From contig NZ_WIVE01000012.1 in NCBI RefSeq assembly GCF_009601025.1, positions 1 through 64,000 of the forward strand: 64,000 nt of DNA. The letters run 5' to 3'. Source of the DNA: Roseospira navarrensis. GTDB taxonomy: Bacteria > Pseudomonadota > Alphaproteobacteria > Rhodospirillales > Rhodospirillaceae. Shown piece by piece: positions 1-8,741 of the stretch (within the stretch, counting starts at the first letter, position 1; each line of letters starts with the position of its first letter). A model generated the notes under the pieces. The model did no database searches, was not told where the DNA came from, and saw nothing but the letters and a program-made list of their open reading frames with translations. The translations under genes were made by a program, and so were the position numbers.

Positions 1-83
1 CCCGTGCAATCCTGGCATGCATCGCCGGACTTATCTCGCCCAAACAACCAGCATGCATATCTAACGCAAACTGAGCCAATCGA

Positions 84-127
84 AAAAAAGGGGCCTCATG
101 GATGTCCGGGGGACCAGAAGGGCCCCT
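84..127 (-). terminator. Second terminator beyond tad operon
   Basis: Read on the minus strand, a GGGGCC/GGCCCC stem with an inner GTCC/GGAC stem is followed by a run of seven T (complement of the A run at 83-89). It lies about 190 bases past the tadG stop and would back up the first terminator. No gene is seen in bases 1-312; that stretch holds this hairpin, a weaker C/G-run hairpin near 153-185, and the terminator at 247-280. Confidence 0.5.
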
Positions 128-246
128 CTGGCGTCGCGCTTCGAGCCTGAACCCCCTCCCAAACTCCCCCATGTATGGGGAGGGGTTGTCTCGGGTGGCC
201 GCGACGGTCCGGAAACCACCCGACCCCGATATTCCGTGAAGACCCG

Positions 247-280
247 AAAAAAGGGGAGCGGACCGGCAGGTCCTCTCCCC
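247..280 (-). terminator. Rho-independent terminator of the tad operon
   Basis: On the minus strand GGGGAG-a-GGACC pairs with GGTCC-g-CTCCCC around a TGCC loop and is followed by six T. It starts about 30 bases after the tadG stop, the expected place for the end of the pilus transcript. Confidence 0.75.
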
Positions 281-312
281 TCTGACGTTTGCGGGTGGGC
301 AACCCCGCCGGA

Positions 313-1773
313 TCAGCGGCTGACCCGCAGCTTGCTCAGCTCAATCGCAACCTTCTTGAACGAGTTCTGAAGGTCCGCCTGAGATGGACTGTCGAACCAT
401 TTGGTCTCATCGGTTGCGCAGTCCTTGTAGACCTGTTTGGTGGCGGCATCGATGCTGGACGTGAACGTGATGGTGTAGATGGTCACGCCCAGCGCCTTCA
501 GGTCCTCGCAGGCCGTGGCCAGCCGGCCGTTGACCAGGTCTTCGGCCACACTCTTGCTGTCGGTTCCGATCCTGGGGTTGGAGGACTCGAGCCACTCATA
601 CCCCGTGAAATCTGAATTCACGGACGTGTTCTTCTCGTTCGGGCCAGCGGTGCCGGGAAGCTGGTAGAACTGGCTCTGACCGTCGGTCATCATCACGATG
701 GCCTTTTCCCAGTCGTCTGTATCCCACGCCTTCCCCTCGGTGTAGGGCGCTTCCGGCGACAGCACGCGCCGTCCCCAGGCAATGCCCATATCGCTCATGG
801 TGCCGCCCCGGTGCCAGGCATCCAGTTGTGCGACTTCGTCGAGAAGGGTCTGCTTGACGTTGATCAACGGCAGGATCGGTGAAGGGCACCCCAAGTTTGG
901 GCCGGTGCCGCCATTCTGATAGGTGGACGGATCGTAGCGCGTGGTCCCCGGGATGTCGTTGACATCGTAATCATTGGAGACCTCGGCTTCCCAGGCGAAC
1001 GGCTCCCATCCGGTCGCGTTATCGTCGCCCATCAGGTCGCTGCCGGTCCGCTCGATCACGCAACCCTTCCACTGGGTCCCGCCGTTTGGATCATACTCGT
1101 ACGGTTCGTAGTTGGGATTGCTGGGATCCGGCCACCAGCTCGGCGCGGTCGGCGTCGTGCTGCCGCCGAAGGCTTCGGGTCCGGGATTCACGGAAGCCGC
1201 GTATGGCACGATGGACATGAAGAGGCCGTCGTGAACCGCTTCATTGCCGTAGAGGATGTTGACGAACGTCGTGGCCGCCGTGCGCAGCGCGCCGATGTTG
1301 TTGTTGCTGCGCATGGAGCCCGTGTTGTCGAGCACGAGCGCCACTTCCAGCCCCTTGATCTCTCGGTTGATGACGGCGTCGGCCGACACGGTCACCTGCG
1401 GCTTCTGGAACAGCTTCAGGAAGAACGTGTCGAATGTCGCTTTCGCGCTGACCGTGATGATATTGTTCACCTCGGTCACGCTGATGTCGTGCACCCAGCC
1501 GATCGTGTCATTCGGGTAGTTGACGGCGAAGAAATCCCGGGCGCGGTCATCCAGCACGTTCTGATCGTCAGTGATGGTCGATCCCGCCGCCAGGGCGGCC
1601 GCGTCAACGGCGTACCCCAGGCGCGACTTGAGGTAGTAGGCAATGGCCAGATCCAGCGAGGCCCCCAGCGCCATGAACAACGGCAACATCACAAGGCCGA
1701 CGATCACGGCGATCGCGCCGCGTCTGTCGCTGCGAAGGCGACACAGCGCCTTCAGAAGTGTCTCGCGTGTCAT
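313..1773 (-). CDS. tadG: TadG-like pilus assembly protein with vWA domain
   Basis: Last gene of the Flp/Tad pilus locus, 486 residues. Residues about 18-48 form one membrane segment preceded by a basic N-terminus, the usual TadE/TadG anchor. A von Willebrand factor A domain starts near 141, with a MIDAS-like DNTGS at 149-153 and a second acidic site MMTDGQS at 361-367. TadG-type proteins are envelope-anchored pilus assembly factors whose exact role is not settled. The ATG overlaps the stop of the upstream TadE-like gene in an ATGA junction, so the two are translationally coupled. A terminator follows at 247-280. Confidence 0.85.
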   Translation of the reverse strand: MTRETLLKALCRLRSDRRGAIAVIVGLVMLPLFMALGASLDLAIAYYLKSRLGYAVDAAALAAGSTITDDQNVLDDRARDFFAVNYPNDTIGWVHDISVTEVNNIITVSAKATFDTFFLKLFQKPQVTVSADAVINREIKGLEVALVLDNTGSMRSNNNIGALRTAATTFVNILYGNEAVHDGLFMSIVPYAASVNPGPEAFGGSTTPTAPSWWPDPSNPNYEPYEYDPNGGTQWKGCVIERTGSDLMGDDNATGWEPFAWEAEVSNDYDVNDIPGTTRYDPSTYQNGGTGPNLGCPSPILPLINVKQTLLDEVAQLDAWHRGGTMSDMGIAWGRRVLSPEAPYTEGKAWDTDDWEKAIVMMTDGQSQFYQLPGTAGPNEKNTSVNSDFTGYEWLESSNPRIGTDSKSVAEDLVNGRLATACEDLKALGVTIYTITFTSSIDAATKQVYKDCATDETKWFDSPSQADLQNSFKKVAIELSKLRVSR

Positions 1774-2312
1774 AGCTCGTGATCCGTCTTGCCGTTGAGG
1801 GCGATTCTGCTCGTGATTCGGGGGCGAGAGAACGCCTCCTCGGTCAAGGTGCGACCCTCGAACAGAAAGCCGAACGGACTGTCATAGTTGTAGGTCATCG
1901 TGACCATGATCACGCTCTCTCCCGGATCCCCCAGGTCCGTCGCCCGGTTGGGATCGGCCGTGACCGTCCCCGCATAGGGGTCTTGCCAGAGCACGAACGG
2001 GGTGCCGTCCTCGTCATCGAATCCGACGCTGACGATCATGATCGACAAATCGGCGTTGCCCGTTGGCAGCGGCGCCATCACAAGACGGGCAGCCGTCCGG
2101 ATCTCCGCCAGCGACGCATCGGTGTGGGTGACGTCCTGAGTGACGAGATCGGCGACCGACTGGGCCGCGCTCATCGCGCGCTGCGCGGCTTCAATGTATT
2201 TCGATATCTCCACCAACCCCAGAAGCATGGAGATCAGGACCGGAAGCAGCAGTGCTGCCTCGACGCCCGCCGTCCCCTTGCGGCAGCGGAGCACGGAGCG
2301 CATCAATTCCAT
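1770..2312 (-). CDS. TadE/TadF-like minor pilin (pseudopilin)
   Basis: 180-residue protein with a short basic leader, then a TadE motif KGTAGVEAALLLP near 12-24 that leads into a single hydrophobic helix. Gly followed by Glu at +5 resembles a prepilin peptidase site; TadE and TadF are pseudopilins processed by the CpaA/TadV peptidase in the families studied. An AAGGGGGAG Shine-Dalgarno precedes the ATG at 2312, which overlaps the end of the preceding tadE-like gene by 10 bases. It could be called TadF; the family split is not clear from sequence alone. Confidence 0.8.
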   Translation of the reverse strand: MELMRSVLRCRKGTAGVEAALLLPVLISMLLGLVEISKYIEAAQRAMSAAQSVADLVTQDVTHTDASLAEIRTAARLVMAPLPTGNADLSIMIVSVGFDDEDGTPFVLWQDPYAGTVTADPNRATDLGDPGESVIMVTMTYNYDSPFGFLFEGRTLTEEAFSRPRITSRIALNGKTDHEL

Positions 2313-2860
2313 GGCTCCCCCTTCACCACGGCCGTGAAGCTGATGAGCCGACTGCCATGGCTGTCGTTGAAGAACTGATCGAGGAACGGGGTCGTGAAGC
2401 GATACCGGCTGTAGACCCGGGCCACGGAAATCTCCTCGGCACCGCCCGGCGCGAACTGAAGGTCATCGTCTTCGGGCATGCCGTCCGCGCCAAGGGTCAG
2501 GGCGTTGGTCACGACGGCGGAAAACGAGGCGTAGCCACGCACGTCGTATTTCACGTCGTCGCAGGCGAGCAGCACGAAAAGCTCGTCGCAGACGGCCGTT
2601 CTGAAGGCGAGTTCCTGGTCGGTTGGCCCCGTGGTGATCTTCTGAACCTGTCCGGTCCGCAGTTGCCGCGCGCCCTCTTCCAGGGCGCCGTGCAACACGA
2701 CGCTCTGCAACGTCATGATCCCGATTTCGAAGATCGCGAACACCACCATCAGGACCGGCATGATCACCAAAGCGAACTCGATGGCGACGCCGCCCGAGGA
2801 GTCCGTTCGAAGGTTCCGCCTCCGGCGCTTCAACGCCTGCATGATCCCAAATCGCCGCAT
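2303..2860 (-). CDS. tadE: TadE-like minor pilin
   Basis: The start is set at the ATG at 2860, which gives a basic N-terminus (MRRFGIMQALKRRRR) followed by GGVAIEFALVIMPVL, the TadE helix with its conserved Glu. The longer frame upstream carries a non-conserved leader. The product is about 185 residues, one membrane helix plus a periplasmic domain, and would be a minor pilin or pseudopilin of the Tad apparatus. It is the first of two TadE-like genes and lies 168 bases after tadC. Confidence 0.8.
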   Translation of the reverse strand: MRRFGIMQALKRRRRNLRTDSSGGVAIEFALVIMPVLMVVFAIFEIGIMTLQSVVLHGALEEGARQLRTGQVQKITTGPTDQELAFRTAVCDELFVLLACDDVKYDVRGYASFSAVVTNALTLGADGMPEDDDLQFAPGGAEEISVARVYSRYRFTTPFLDQFFNDSHGSRLISFTAVVKGEPWN

Positions 2861-3028
2861 TTCGCTTCTTCCGCAGGGGCAGAATCCCGGCCACCGCCCT
2901 CGGTAGCCCAATCCACCATGCGCAGCGTACATGAGGGCCGAATTGGTGGCAGTGACCTACATCACGCCTCGGCTGCCCGGGAGACGGAAAGCGGGCAGGC
3001 ACCGCTGGCGATCATGGTGCAGACTCGC

Positions 3029-3997
3029 TCAGAGTTCGTTGATCTTGATGATGGCGGGTCCCATGATGACCACCATCAGCACCGGCAGGAAAAAGACGAT
3101 CATCGGCACCGTCAGCTTGGCCGGCAGAGCGGCCGCCTTGCGTTCGGCCATGGACAGACGTTCCGCCCGGTTCTCCTGCGACAGAACCTTGAGAGCCTGA
3201 CTGACCGATGTCCCATACTTTTCCGACTGCACAAGCGTCACCGCCAGGGACTTCGCCGAAGGCAGGCCGGTTCGTTCCGCAAGATTGATGTAGGCCCGAC
3301 GCCGGTCTCCCAGGAACGCCAACTCGGCGGTTGTCAGACCGAATTCCTCCGACAGGATGGGAGACGAATCTTCGATCTCGTTCGTGACGCGCTGGAACGC
3401 CGCTTCGATCGACAGGCCGGCTTCGGAGCTGATGACCAGCAGATCAAGGGCATCGGGAAAGTTCAGCTGCATTTCCTTCTGCCGTTTGGTCACCGCATTC
3501 TTCACCAGGATCTGCGGCAGATAAAAGCCAACGATCGGGGCCGCGATCAGGATTGCGAAGCGTTGAACGACGGCCAACTCCGTCTGGATCACGACATTGA
3601 GGTAGAACAGCGCGCCCAGCAGCAGCCCCACCGCCAGAACCACCCGCAATCCCACGAAGATCTGTGGCGCATAGGGCTGTCGGTAGCCGGCCCGCGACAA
3701 CATCTGCTTCAGGCCCTTGGGCGAGATCAGGCGTTCCAGGTCCAGCCGCTCGACAATGCGCCGCATCAGGTTGACGCTGCGCTTCGGCCGCCAACGGGCT
3801 CCAACGCGCCGTTCCGCGGCCTCGCGCTGTTGCCGTCCCAGCTCCTCGCGGGCGCGGGAAATGGTGCGCAGGCGCGCCGCCTTGTGGTCGCGCTGCAGGA
3901 ACGGCAGAGCGATGACCACCACCGTCGCGAACGCCGCCACAAAGGACAGGACCGAAATGATCTGGACGACAGGAATGCCGAGAAACGTTGTTTCCAT
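3029..3997 (-). CDS. tadC: TadC inner-membrane platform protein (type II secretion F family)
   Basis: 322 residues with a T2SSF domain in the C-terminal half (AGLSIEAAFQRV near 190-205, then SVSQALKVLSQ) and hydrophobic segments near 10-30, 118-155 and 298-318. TadC pairs with TadB as the inner-membrane platform that the TadA ATPase works on. It follows tadB by 7 bases, in the usual tadA-tadB-tadC order. Confidence 0.92.
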   Translation of the reverse strand: METTFLGIPVVQIISVLSFVAAFATVVVIALPFLQRDHKAARLRTISRAREELGRQQREAAERRVGARWRPKRSVNLMRRIVERLDLERLISPKGLKQMLSRAGYRQPYAPQIFVGLRVVLAVGLLLGALFYLNVVIQTELAVVQRFAILIAAPIVGFYLPQILVKNAVTKRQKEMQLNFPDALDLLVISSEAGLSIEAAFQRVTNEIEDSSPILSEEFGLTTAELAFLGDRRRAYINLAERTGLPSAKSLAVTLVQSEKYGTSVSQALKVLSQENRAERLSMAERKAAALPAKLTVPMIVFFLPVLMVVIMGPAIIKINEL

Positions 3998-4004
3998 GTC
4001 GCAC

Positions 4005-5036
4005 CTACATCCTGAAGTTGATCATTTTGGCCATAATGGCGACTCCAGTCCCCATCCACACGAAGCAGCCGACAAGGATGTAATGCCCGGCCCGGGTCTC
4101 AAACAACGGCACCAGATAGGTCGGGCTCATGATCGACACCAGGATGGCGACGGCAAAGGGCAGCGACCCGATGATCCAGGCTGACGCCTTGGCCTCCGAC
4201 GCCAAAGCCTTCACCTTATTGCGCATTTGCTTGCGGTCACGAATCACGGTCGAGAGATTCGCCAGGGTTTCAGCGAGGTTGCCGCCGGTCTGCTGCTGAA
4301 TCTGCAGCACGATGGCAAAAAACTTGTACTCGGGCGTTGGCATGCGTTCCAGGCCCCGTTGCATGATGTCGTTCAGCGCCATGCCGACCTTCTGGCCTTC
4401 AAGAAGCATGCGGAACTCGCCGCCCACGGGCTCGGGCACTTCGCGGGAAACGATCGCCAGACACTCGCTGACCGGCAACCCGGACTGCACACCACGCACC
4501 AGCACGTCGATGGCGTTCGGAAACTCCGACGTGAACTTGTTCTGGCGTCGGCGGGCGATGAACTTCAGGACCATCCGAGGCAGCCCGAGCCCGACCCCGA
4601 TCCCGCCCGCGATCGCGATCAAGGGGTTCATCCCCATCAGGATCATGCCGCCCAGCACGACCAGACCCAGCAGAATGGTCAGCAGATGATAGGTCCGGGG
4701 GTCCGCCTTCACGCCCGCCTGCAACAGCATGAGACGCACGCGATTGCGCCGCCGGTTTCGGGCCTGCTTGCTGTTCTCCAGTTCGCGCAGCTTCTCCTGG
4801 ATACGCTTCTGGCGGGCCTGGCTTTCCCCGCCCGCGCCGCTGGCGCGACGATAACCACCGCCCGCCACAGCCTCCCCGCCTCGGGTGAGCCCCATGCCGT
4901 CCATGCGTTTGCGCACCCGCCGGCGCGGGTCGCTCGCCACAGCGGCCACGCCGCCGAGCAGGGCGACGATCAAAAGGAAACACGCGGCTGCAACCACGAA
5001 GACCAGCATTTCCGGCGACAGGCCACTGTCAATCAC
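4005..5036 (-). CDS. tadB: TadB inner-membrane platform protein (type II secretion F family)
   Basis: About 343 residues with an N-terminal membrane segment (MLVFVVAAACFLLIVALLGG), a basic linker, two central helices and a C-terminal T2SSF domain (GVQSGLPVSECLAIVSREV, then GGNLAETLANLS). The chosen start is GTG at 5036, which has GGAG seven bases upstream and overlaps the tadA stop by 8 bases. An ATG 36 bases further upstream lies deeper inside tadA and has no matching ribosome site. TadB and TadC together form the platform for pilus assembly. Confidence 0.9.
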   Translation of the reverse strand: MIDSGLSPEMLVFVVAAACFLLIVALLGGVAAVASDPRRRVRKRMDGMGLTRGGEAVAGGGYRRASGAGGESQARQKRIQEKLRELENSKQARNRRRNRVRLMLLQAGVKADPRTYHLLTILLGLVVLGGMILMGMNPLIAIAGGIGVGLGLPRMVLKFIARRRQNKFTSEFPNAIDVLVRGVQSGLPVSECLAIVSREVPEPVGGEFRMLLEGQKVGMALNDIMQRGLERMPTPEYKFFAIVLQIQQQTGGNLAETLANLSTVIRDRKQMRNKVKALASEAKASAWIIGSLPFAVAILVSIMSPTYLVPLFETRAGHYILVGCFVWMGTGVAIMAKMINFRM

Positions 5037-6546
5037 TTGCTTTCTCCAGTGCGCGCGCCAGCTTGTCTTCAAGCTTGAAGTAGCGGGCCTTGTCCCAGAA
5101 GCCGGGACGGATTCCGGTCGCTCTGTGCCGCCCGATGATCTTGCCGTCGGGCGTCTCGTCCAGATAGTCGAACACCATCAGGTCCTGGAGGGTCACCACG
5201 TCGCCCTCCATCCCGACCACCTCGGTGATCTGCACGATCTTGCGGGAGCCGTCCCGCAGGCGCGACGCCTGCACAATCAACGTGATGGCCGCCGAGATCT
5301 GCTCGCGGCTCGCCTTTGGCGGCAGTGAAAAGCCGCCCATCGCGATCATGTTTTCCAGGCGCGAGATGGCCTCGCGCGGGTTGTTGGCGTGCACCGTGCC
5401 CATCGACCCATCGTGGCCCGTGTTCATGGCCTGCAACAGATCGAAGGCCTCGGGCCCGCGCACCTCGCCCACGATGATGCGTTCGGGACGCATACGCAGG
5501 CAGTTGCGCACCAGGTCCCGCATGGTGATTTCGCCCACGCCCTCAAGGTTGGGCGGCCGGGTCTCCAGGCGGACCACATGGGGATTCTTGAGCTGCAGCT
5601 CGGCCGCGTCCTCGCACGTGATGACGCGTTCATCATGGTCGATGTAGTTCGTCAGGCAGTTGAGCAGCGTCGTCTTGCCCGAGCCGGTGCCGCCCGAAAT
5701 CAGGATGTTGCACCGGCAGGCAGACGCGACCTCCAGCAGGGACGCGCCCTCAGGGCTGATGGAGCCGAACTGGACCAACTCGGTGAAGGTCAGCTTGTCC
5801 CTGCGGAACTTACGAATGGTCAGCGTGGGCCCGTCGAGCGCCAGGGGCGACACGATCACGTTGACGCGCGACCCGTCCGCCAGGCGCGCGTCACAGATGG
5901 GGCTCGCTTCGTCCACGCGCCGGCCGACGGCGGACACGATCCGTTGGCAGACGTTCATCAACTGGGCATTGTCGCGGAACTTGACGTTGGTCAACTCCAT
6001 CTTGCCGTTGGCTTCGATGTAGACCTTGTTGTAACCGTTGACCATGATGTCCGCGATGTCGTCACGGGCGAGCAGCGGCTCCAGCGGCCCCAGGCCGAGG
6101 ATGTCGTTGCAGATATCCGAGATGATCTGCTGCTGTTCCTGGGGGTTCACCAGGACGTCCTGCATCGAGATGATCTCGTTGATGACGTCCGAGATCTCCT
6201 CGCGCACCGCATCCGGCGACAGGGCGCTCAACTGACCGAGGTCAATGGCCTCGATCAGGCTGTTGAACACCGAAATCTTGATTTCTTCGAGCTGGGACTC
6301 GCGCGCACGCAGCCGCTCCTGCCCGGCTTCGTCGATCACGACGGGCTTCTGGGGCGCGGTTTTCGGCGGCGCGGATCGGGGAGCCTGGGGACTCGGGGCA
6401 GCGGCCCCCTTGCGTTCGAGAAGGTCATCGTTCGCCACCGACGGCGACGCCGGAGGATCGGCCCGGTCCACAGGCTCCGGCCGAGGCGGCGGCGACGGCG
6501 GAACCTTGGCACCCTTGCCGCCCGAATCTACGCGGCGTCCGAACAT
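5029..6546 (-). CDS. tadA: TadA/CpaF pilus assembly ATPase
   Basis: 505-residue secretion ATPase of the type II/IV family that powers Flp pilus extension in the cytoplasm. After a Pro-rich, probably disordered N-terminus (about residues 1-75) comes the TadA core: Walker A GGTGSGKTT near 285-293, a Walker B/arginine region RIIVGEVRGPEAFD and a His box GTVHANNP. The ATG at 6546 has GAGGAG six bases upstream; the frame is open further but that leader is not conserved. About 200 bases separate it from cpaE, so a separate promoter or processing site is possible. Confidence 0.95.
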   Translation of the reverse strand: MFGRRVDSGGKGAKVPPSPPPRPEPVDRADPPASPSVANDDLLERKGAAAPSPQAPRSAPPKTAPQKPVVIDEAGQERLRARESQLEEIKISVFNSLIEAIDLGQLSALSPDAVREEISDVINEIISMQDVLVNPQEQQQIISDICNDILGLGPLEPLLARDDIADIMVNGYNKVYIEANGKMELTNVKFRDNAQLMNVCQRIVSAVGRRVDEASPICDARLADGSRVNVIVSPLALDGPTLTIRKFRRDKLTFTELVQFGSISPEGASLLEVASACRCNILISGGTGSGKTTLLNCLTNYIDHDERVITCEDAAELQLKNPHVVRLETRPPNLEGVGEITMRDLVRNCLRMRPERIIVGEVRGPEAFDLLQAMNTGHDGSMGTVHANNPREAISRLENMIAMGGFSLPPKASREQISAAITLIVQASRLRDGSRKIVQITEVVGMEGDVVTLQDLMVFDYLDETPDGKIIGRHRATGIRPGFWDKARYFKLEDKLARALEKASD

Positions 6547-6743
6547 GGTGGTCTCCTCGCACCGACTTTCTGCCTGGCGACAGGACCTCGCGCGGCCCCA
6601 TGGCGCACGGGCCAAGCGAGCCCGCTCCCGTCGCGGGGCCTGCCGTGGCTCGTTGCTGTCCCCCCTATGCTATCAAATCCGTGGGCTCCGGCGGTAGCAG
6701 CGGTTACAGACCGGCCCGTTTCCGGCGCACGCGGCCCGCACCC

Positions 6744-7967
6744 TTACCGCGCGATCTTCTTCTTCTTGCCCAGAAGGCCACCCAGCAGACCCGACTTGGC
6801 CGCGCGGCGCGGCGCCTTTTTGGTGACCACGCCGCCGGCATCATCCAGGTGGAGCCCGGCCACCAGTTGGTCCATCGACCGCTGGAACGCCTTGCTCGCG
6901 CCTTTCTTGATGACCGGCTCGCCGTTGTTCAGGGCCTGCCCGAAGGCCGCCGGCTCGAACGGCAGAGCGGCCGCGGGCGCGCGCCCCACCACCTCCTCGA
7001 AGTCCTTGGCGCTCAGCTCGGCCTTGGCCGCCATGCCGACCTTGTTCAACGCCAGAACGGTCGGAAGGGACATCCGCCGCTTTTCCCGCAGGAACGCGAG
7101 CATCTTCTGCGCATCGCGCAGATTGCTGAGGTCGGGATAGGCGACCACCACCACCGTGGAGGCATCCAGCAGCACGTCCCGCACCCAGATGGACCATTGA
7201 CGCGGCAGGTCCAGAACGACGGTATCGAACTCACGCCGCAACTGGTTCAACAACCGCTCCAGAACGTCGCTGGGCGGCCGGAACGAGATGTCGAGCTGTG
7301 CCGTCGATCCCAGCAGCATCAGATGATCGTCGTAGCGCTGCAGGAACCGATCCAGCGCCATGGAGTCCATCTGCTCGGACTGGGCCAGAACATCGGCAGC
7401 GGAAAGCCGGGGCGACAGGTTGAGGTTCACGGCCGCGGTGCCGGCGGAGATGTCCAGGTCCACGAGAACGACCTCGCCCCCCGTGTCCCGTCCCAGCTTG
7501 TAGGCCAGGTTGCAGGCCAGCGAGCTGGAGCCCACACCGCCGCGCACCCCCATCACGGCCACTAGCGGCGCGAGGTGCATCTCGCTCTCGTCCGTGGTCA
7601 CGCGGATGACGGTATCGATCAGGTCGTCGGGGGTGATGGGGGCGAGCAGGTAATCCGCCACGCCCATGCCGACCAGTTGGCGATAAAGCCCGATATCGTT
7701 GTCCTGACCGATGACCACGACGCGCGTTTCGGGTGCGACGTAGTCCGCGACTGTGTCCAGCTCCGTCAACAGGGCCTCGCCCTTCTTGTCGGACTCCAGG
7801 ATCAGCAGCAAGGGGCTGTCCATGCGGGCCAGAATTCCAGCCGCCTCTTCCAGTCCGCCGGGATGGATGGAAACCTCCGACCGGCGCATGCGGACATCGT
7901 CCTGCAGCGCTGCGACCGCTTCCCGGGTTTCGTCGCTCAGGACAAAGGCTTCCGCCGTGATGCGCAT
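6744..7967 (-). CDS. cpaE: CpaE/TadZ pilus localisation ATPase-like protein
   Basis: 407 residues: an N-terminal receiver-like domain (about 1-125), then a ParA/MinD-type domain. The Walker A position reads RGGVGSSS (142-149), so the signature lysine-threonine pair of ParA is missing; this is typical of TadZ/CpaE and suggests weak or no hydrolysis. The C-terminus is a basic, Gly/Leu-rich tail ending in a Lys run. The family directs the pilus machinery to its site in the cell. Confidence 0.9.
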   Translation of the reverse strand: MRITAEAFVLSDETREAVAALQDDVRMRRSEVSIHPGGLEEAAGILARMDSPLLLILESDKKGEALLTELDTVADYVAPETRVVVIGQDNDIGLYRQLVGMGVADYLLAPITPDDLIDTVIRVTTDESEMHLAPLVAVMGVRGGVGSSSLACNLAYKLGRDTGGEVVLVDLDISAGTAAVNLNLSPRLSAADVLAQSEQMDSMALDRFLQRYDDHLMLLGSTAQLDISFRPPSDVLERLLNQLRREFDTVVLDLPRQWSIWVRDVLLDASTVVVVAYPDLSNLRDAQKMLAFLREKRRMSLPTVLALNKVGMAAKAELSAKDFEEVVGRAPAAALPFEPAAFGQALNNGEPVIKKGASKAFQRSMDQLVAGLHLDDAGGVVTKKAPRRAAKSGLLGGLLGKKKKIAR

Positions 7968-8052
7968 CCCACTCCACCTTCGTTGTCGTGCCCGCCCCGC
8001 CCCCGAACCGGGGCCGTCGCGATACCGGGCCGGTCCGCCGGCCTGTTTTTCA

Positions 8053-8736
8053 TCACTCGCCGATGCCGGTCAGCGATCCGCTCTCACTGCGCGGAATCGC
8101 CGCATCCGTCGCCGCCCCGGCCCTGTATTTCGTCACGACCAGAGCCTGACGCGCCCCATCCACGGAACCAAGACTGCGCGGATCCACCAGGTCTCCCGGA
8201 TCGGACAGCATCAACCCGACATTGCGGTTGACGGCGCAGCCGAAGTTCGAGTGCGGCGCGTTGCGAGGATTCAGTCCGGTATGACCGGACCAGTCCCCGC
8301 AATTGGGGACGACCGCCACATAGGCGTCGTACGACAGGCCAAGGGAACCGTCATCCGGGGCCGGTCCGGTCACCTGACCGGGGACCACGATGGTCCGGAC
8401 GCCCCGGTCGTCCAGCCACTCCAGAAACATGTCCGTCGCCTGCTGGTCACGCGGCGACATGTTCACGGGCATCTGCACGCGCATGGGCGAGCGGGCCCGG
8501 CGATCGAACTCTTCCATGAACCCGGGCACCATGGCGATGGACGCCCCGCCACCGTCGGCGTTCACCTGCGGCATGGGGATCTCGGCCCGGAAGGTCCGAA
8601 GGTCCGCCTGCACCGAATAGCGCTGATTGTAATCCCCGACGTCCGTGGCGGACCCGCAGGCCGCCAGCCCGACCAGCAACGCTGCCACGGCGGCGACGCG
8701 CGTCCCGGCCATCAGGGACCTGTGCTGAGCGCGCAT
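8053..8736 (-). CDS. cpaD: CpaD pilus assembly lipoprotein
   Basis: 227 residues starting at ATG 8736, 6 bases after the cpaC stop, with GGAG upstream. The N-terminus is a lipoprotein signal ending in LLVGLAACGS, with the lipobox Cys near residue 20. The C-terminal half contains the CpaD pattern around the Cys-bearing NFGCAVNRNVGLMLSDPGDL. It likely helps the CpaC secretin insert in the outer membrane. It follows cpaC and precedes cpaE, the standard order. Confidence 0.9.
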   Translation of the reverse strand: MRAQHRSLMAGTRVAAVAALLVGLAACGSATDVGDYNQRYSVQADLRTFRAEIPMPQVNADGGGASIAMVPGFMEEFDRRARSPMRVQMPVNMSPRDQQATDMFLEWLDDRGVRTIVVPGQVTGPAPDDGSLGLSYDAYVAVVPNCGDWSGHTGLNPRNAPHSNFGCAVNRNVGLMLSDPGDLVDPRSLGSVDGARQALVVTKYRAGAATDAAIPRSESGSLTGIGE

Positions 8737-8741
8737 GAGCC

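Noticed and set aside
2252-4015. 587-codon plus-strand frame across the tadE/tadC region
   Set aside because: Antisense to three recognised pilus genes and without any domain.
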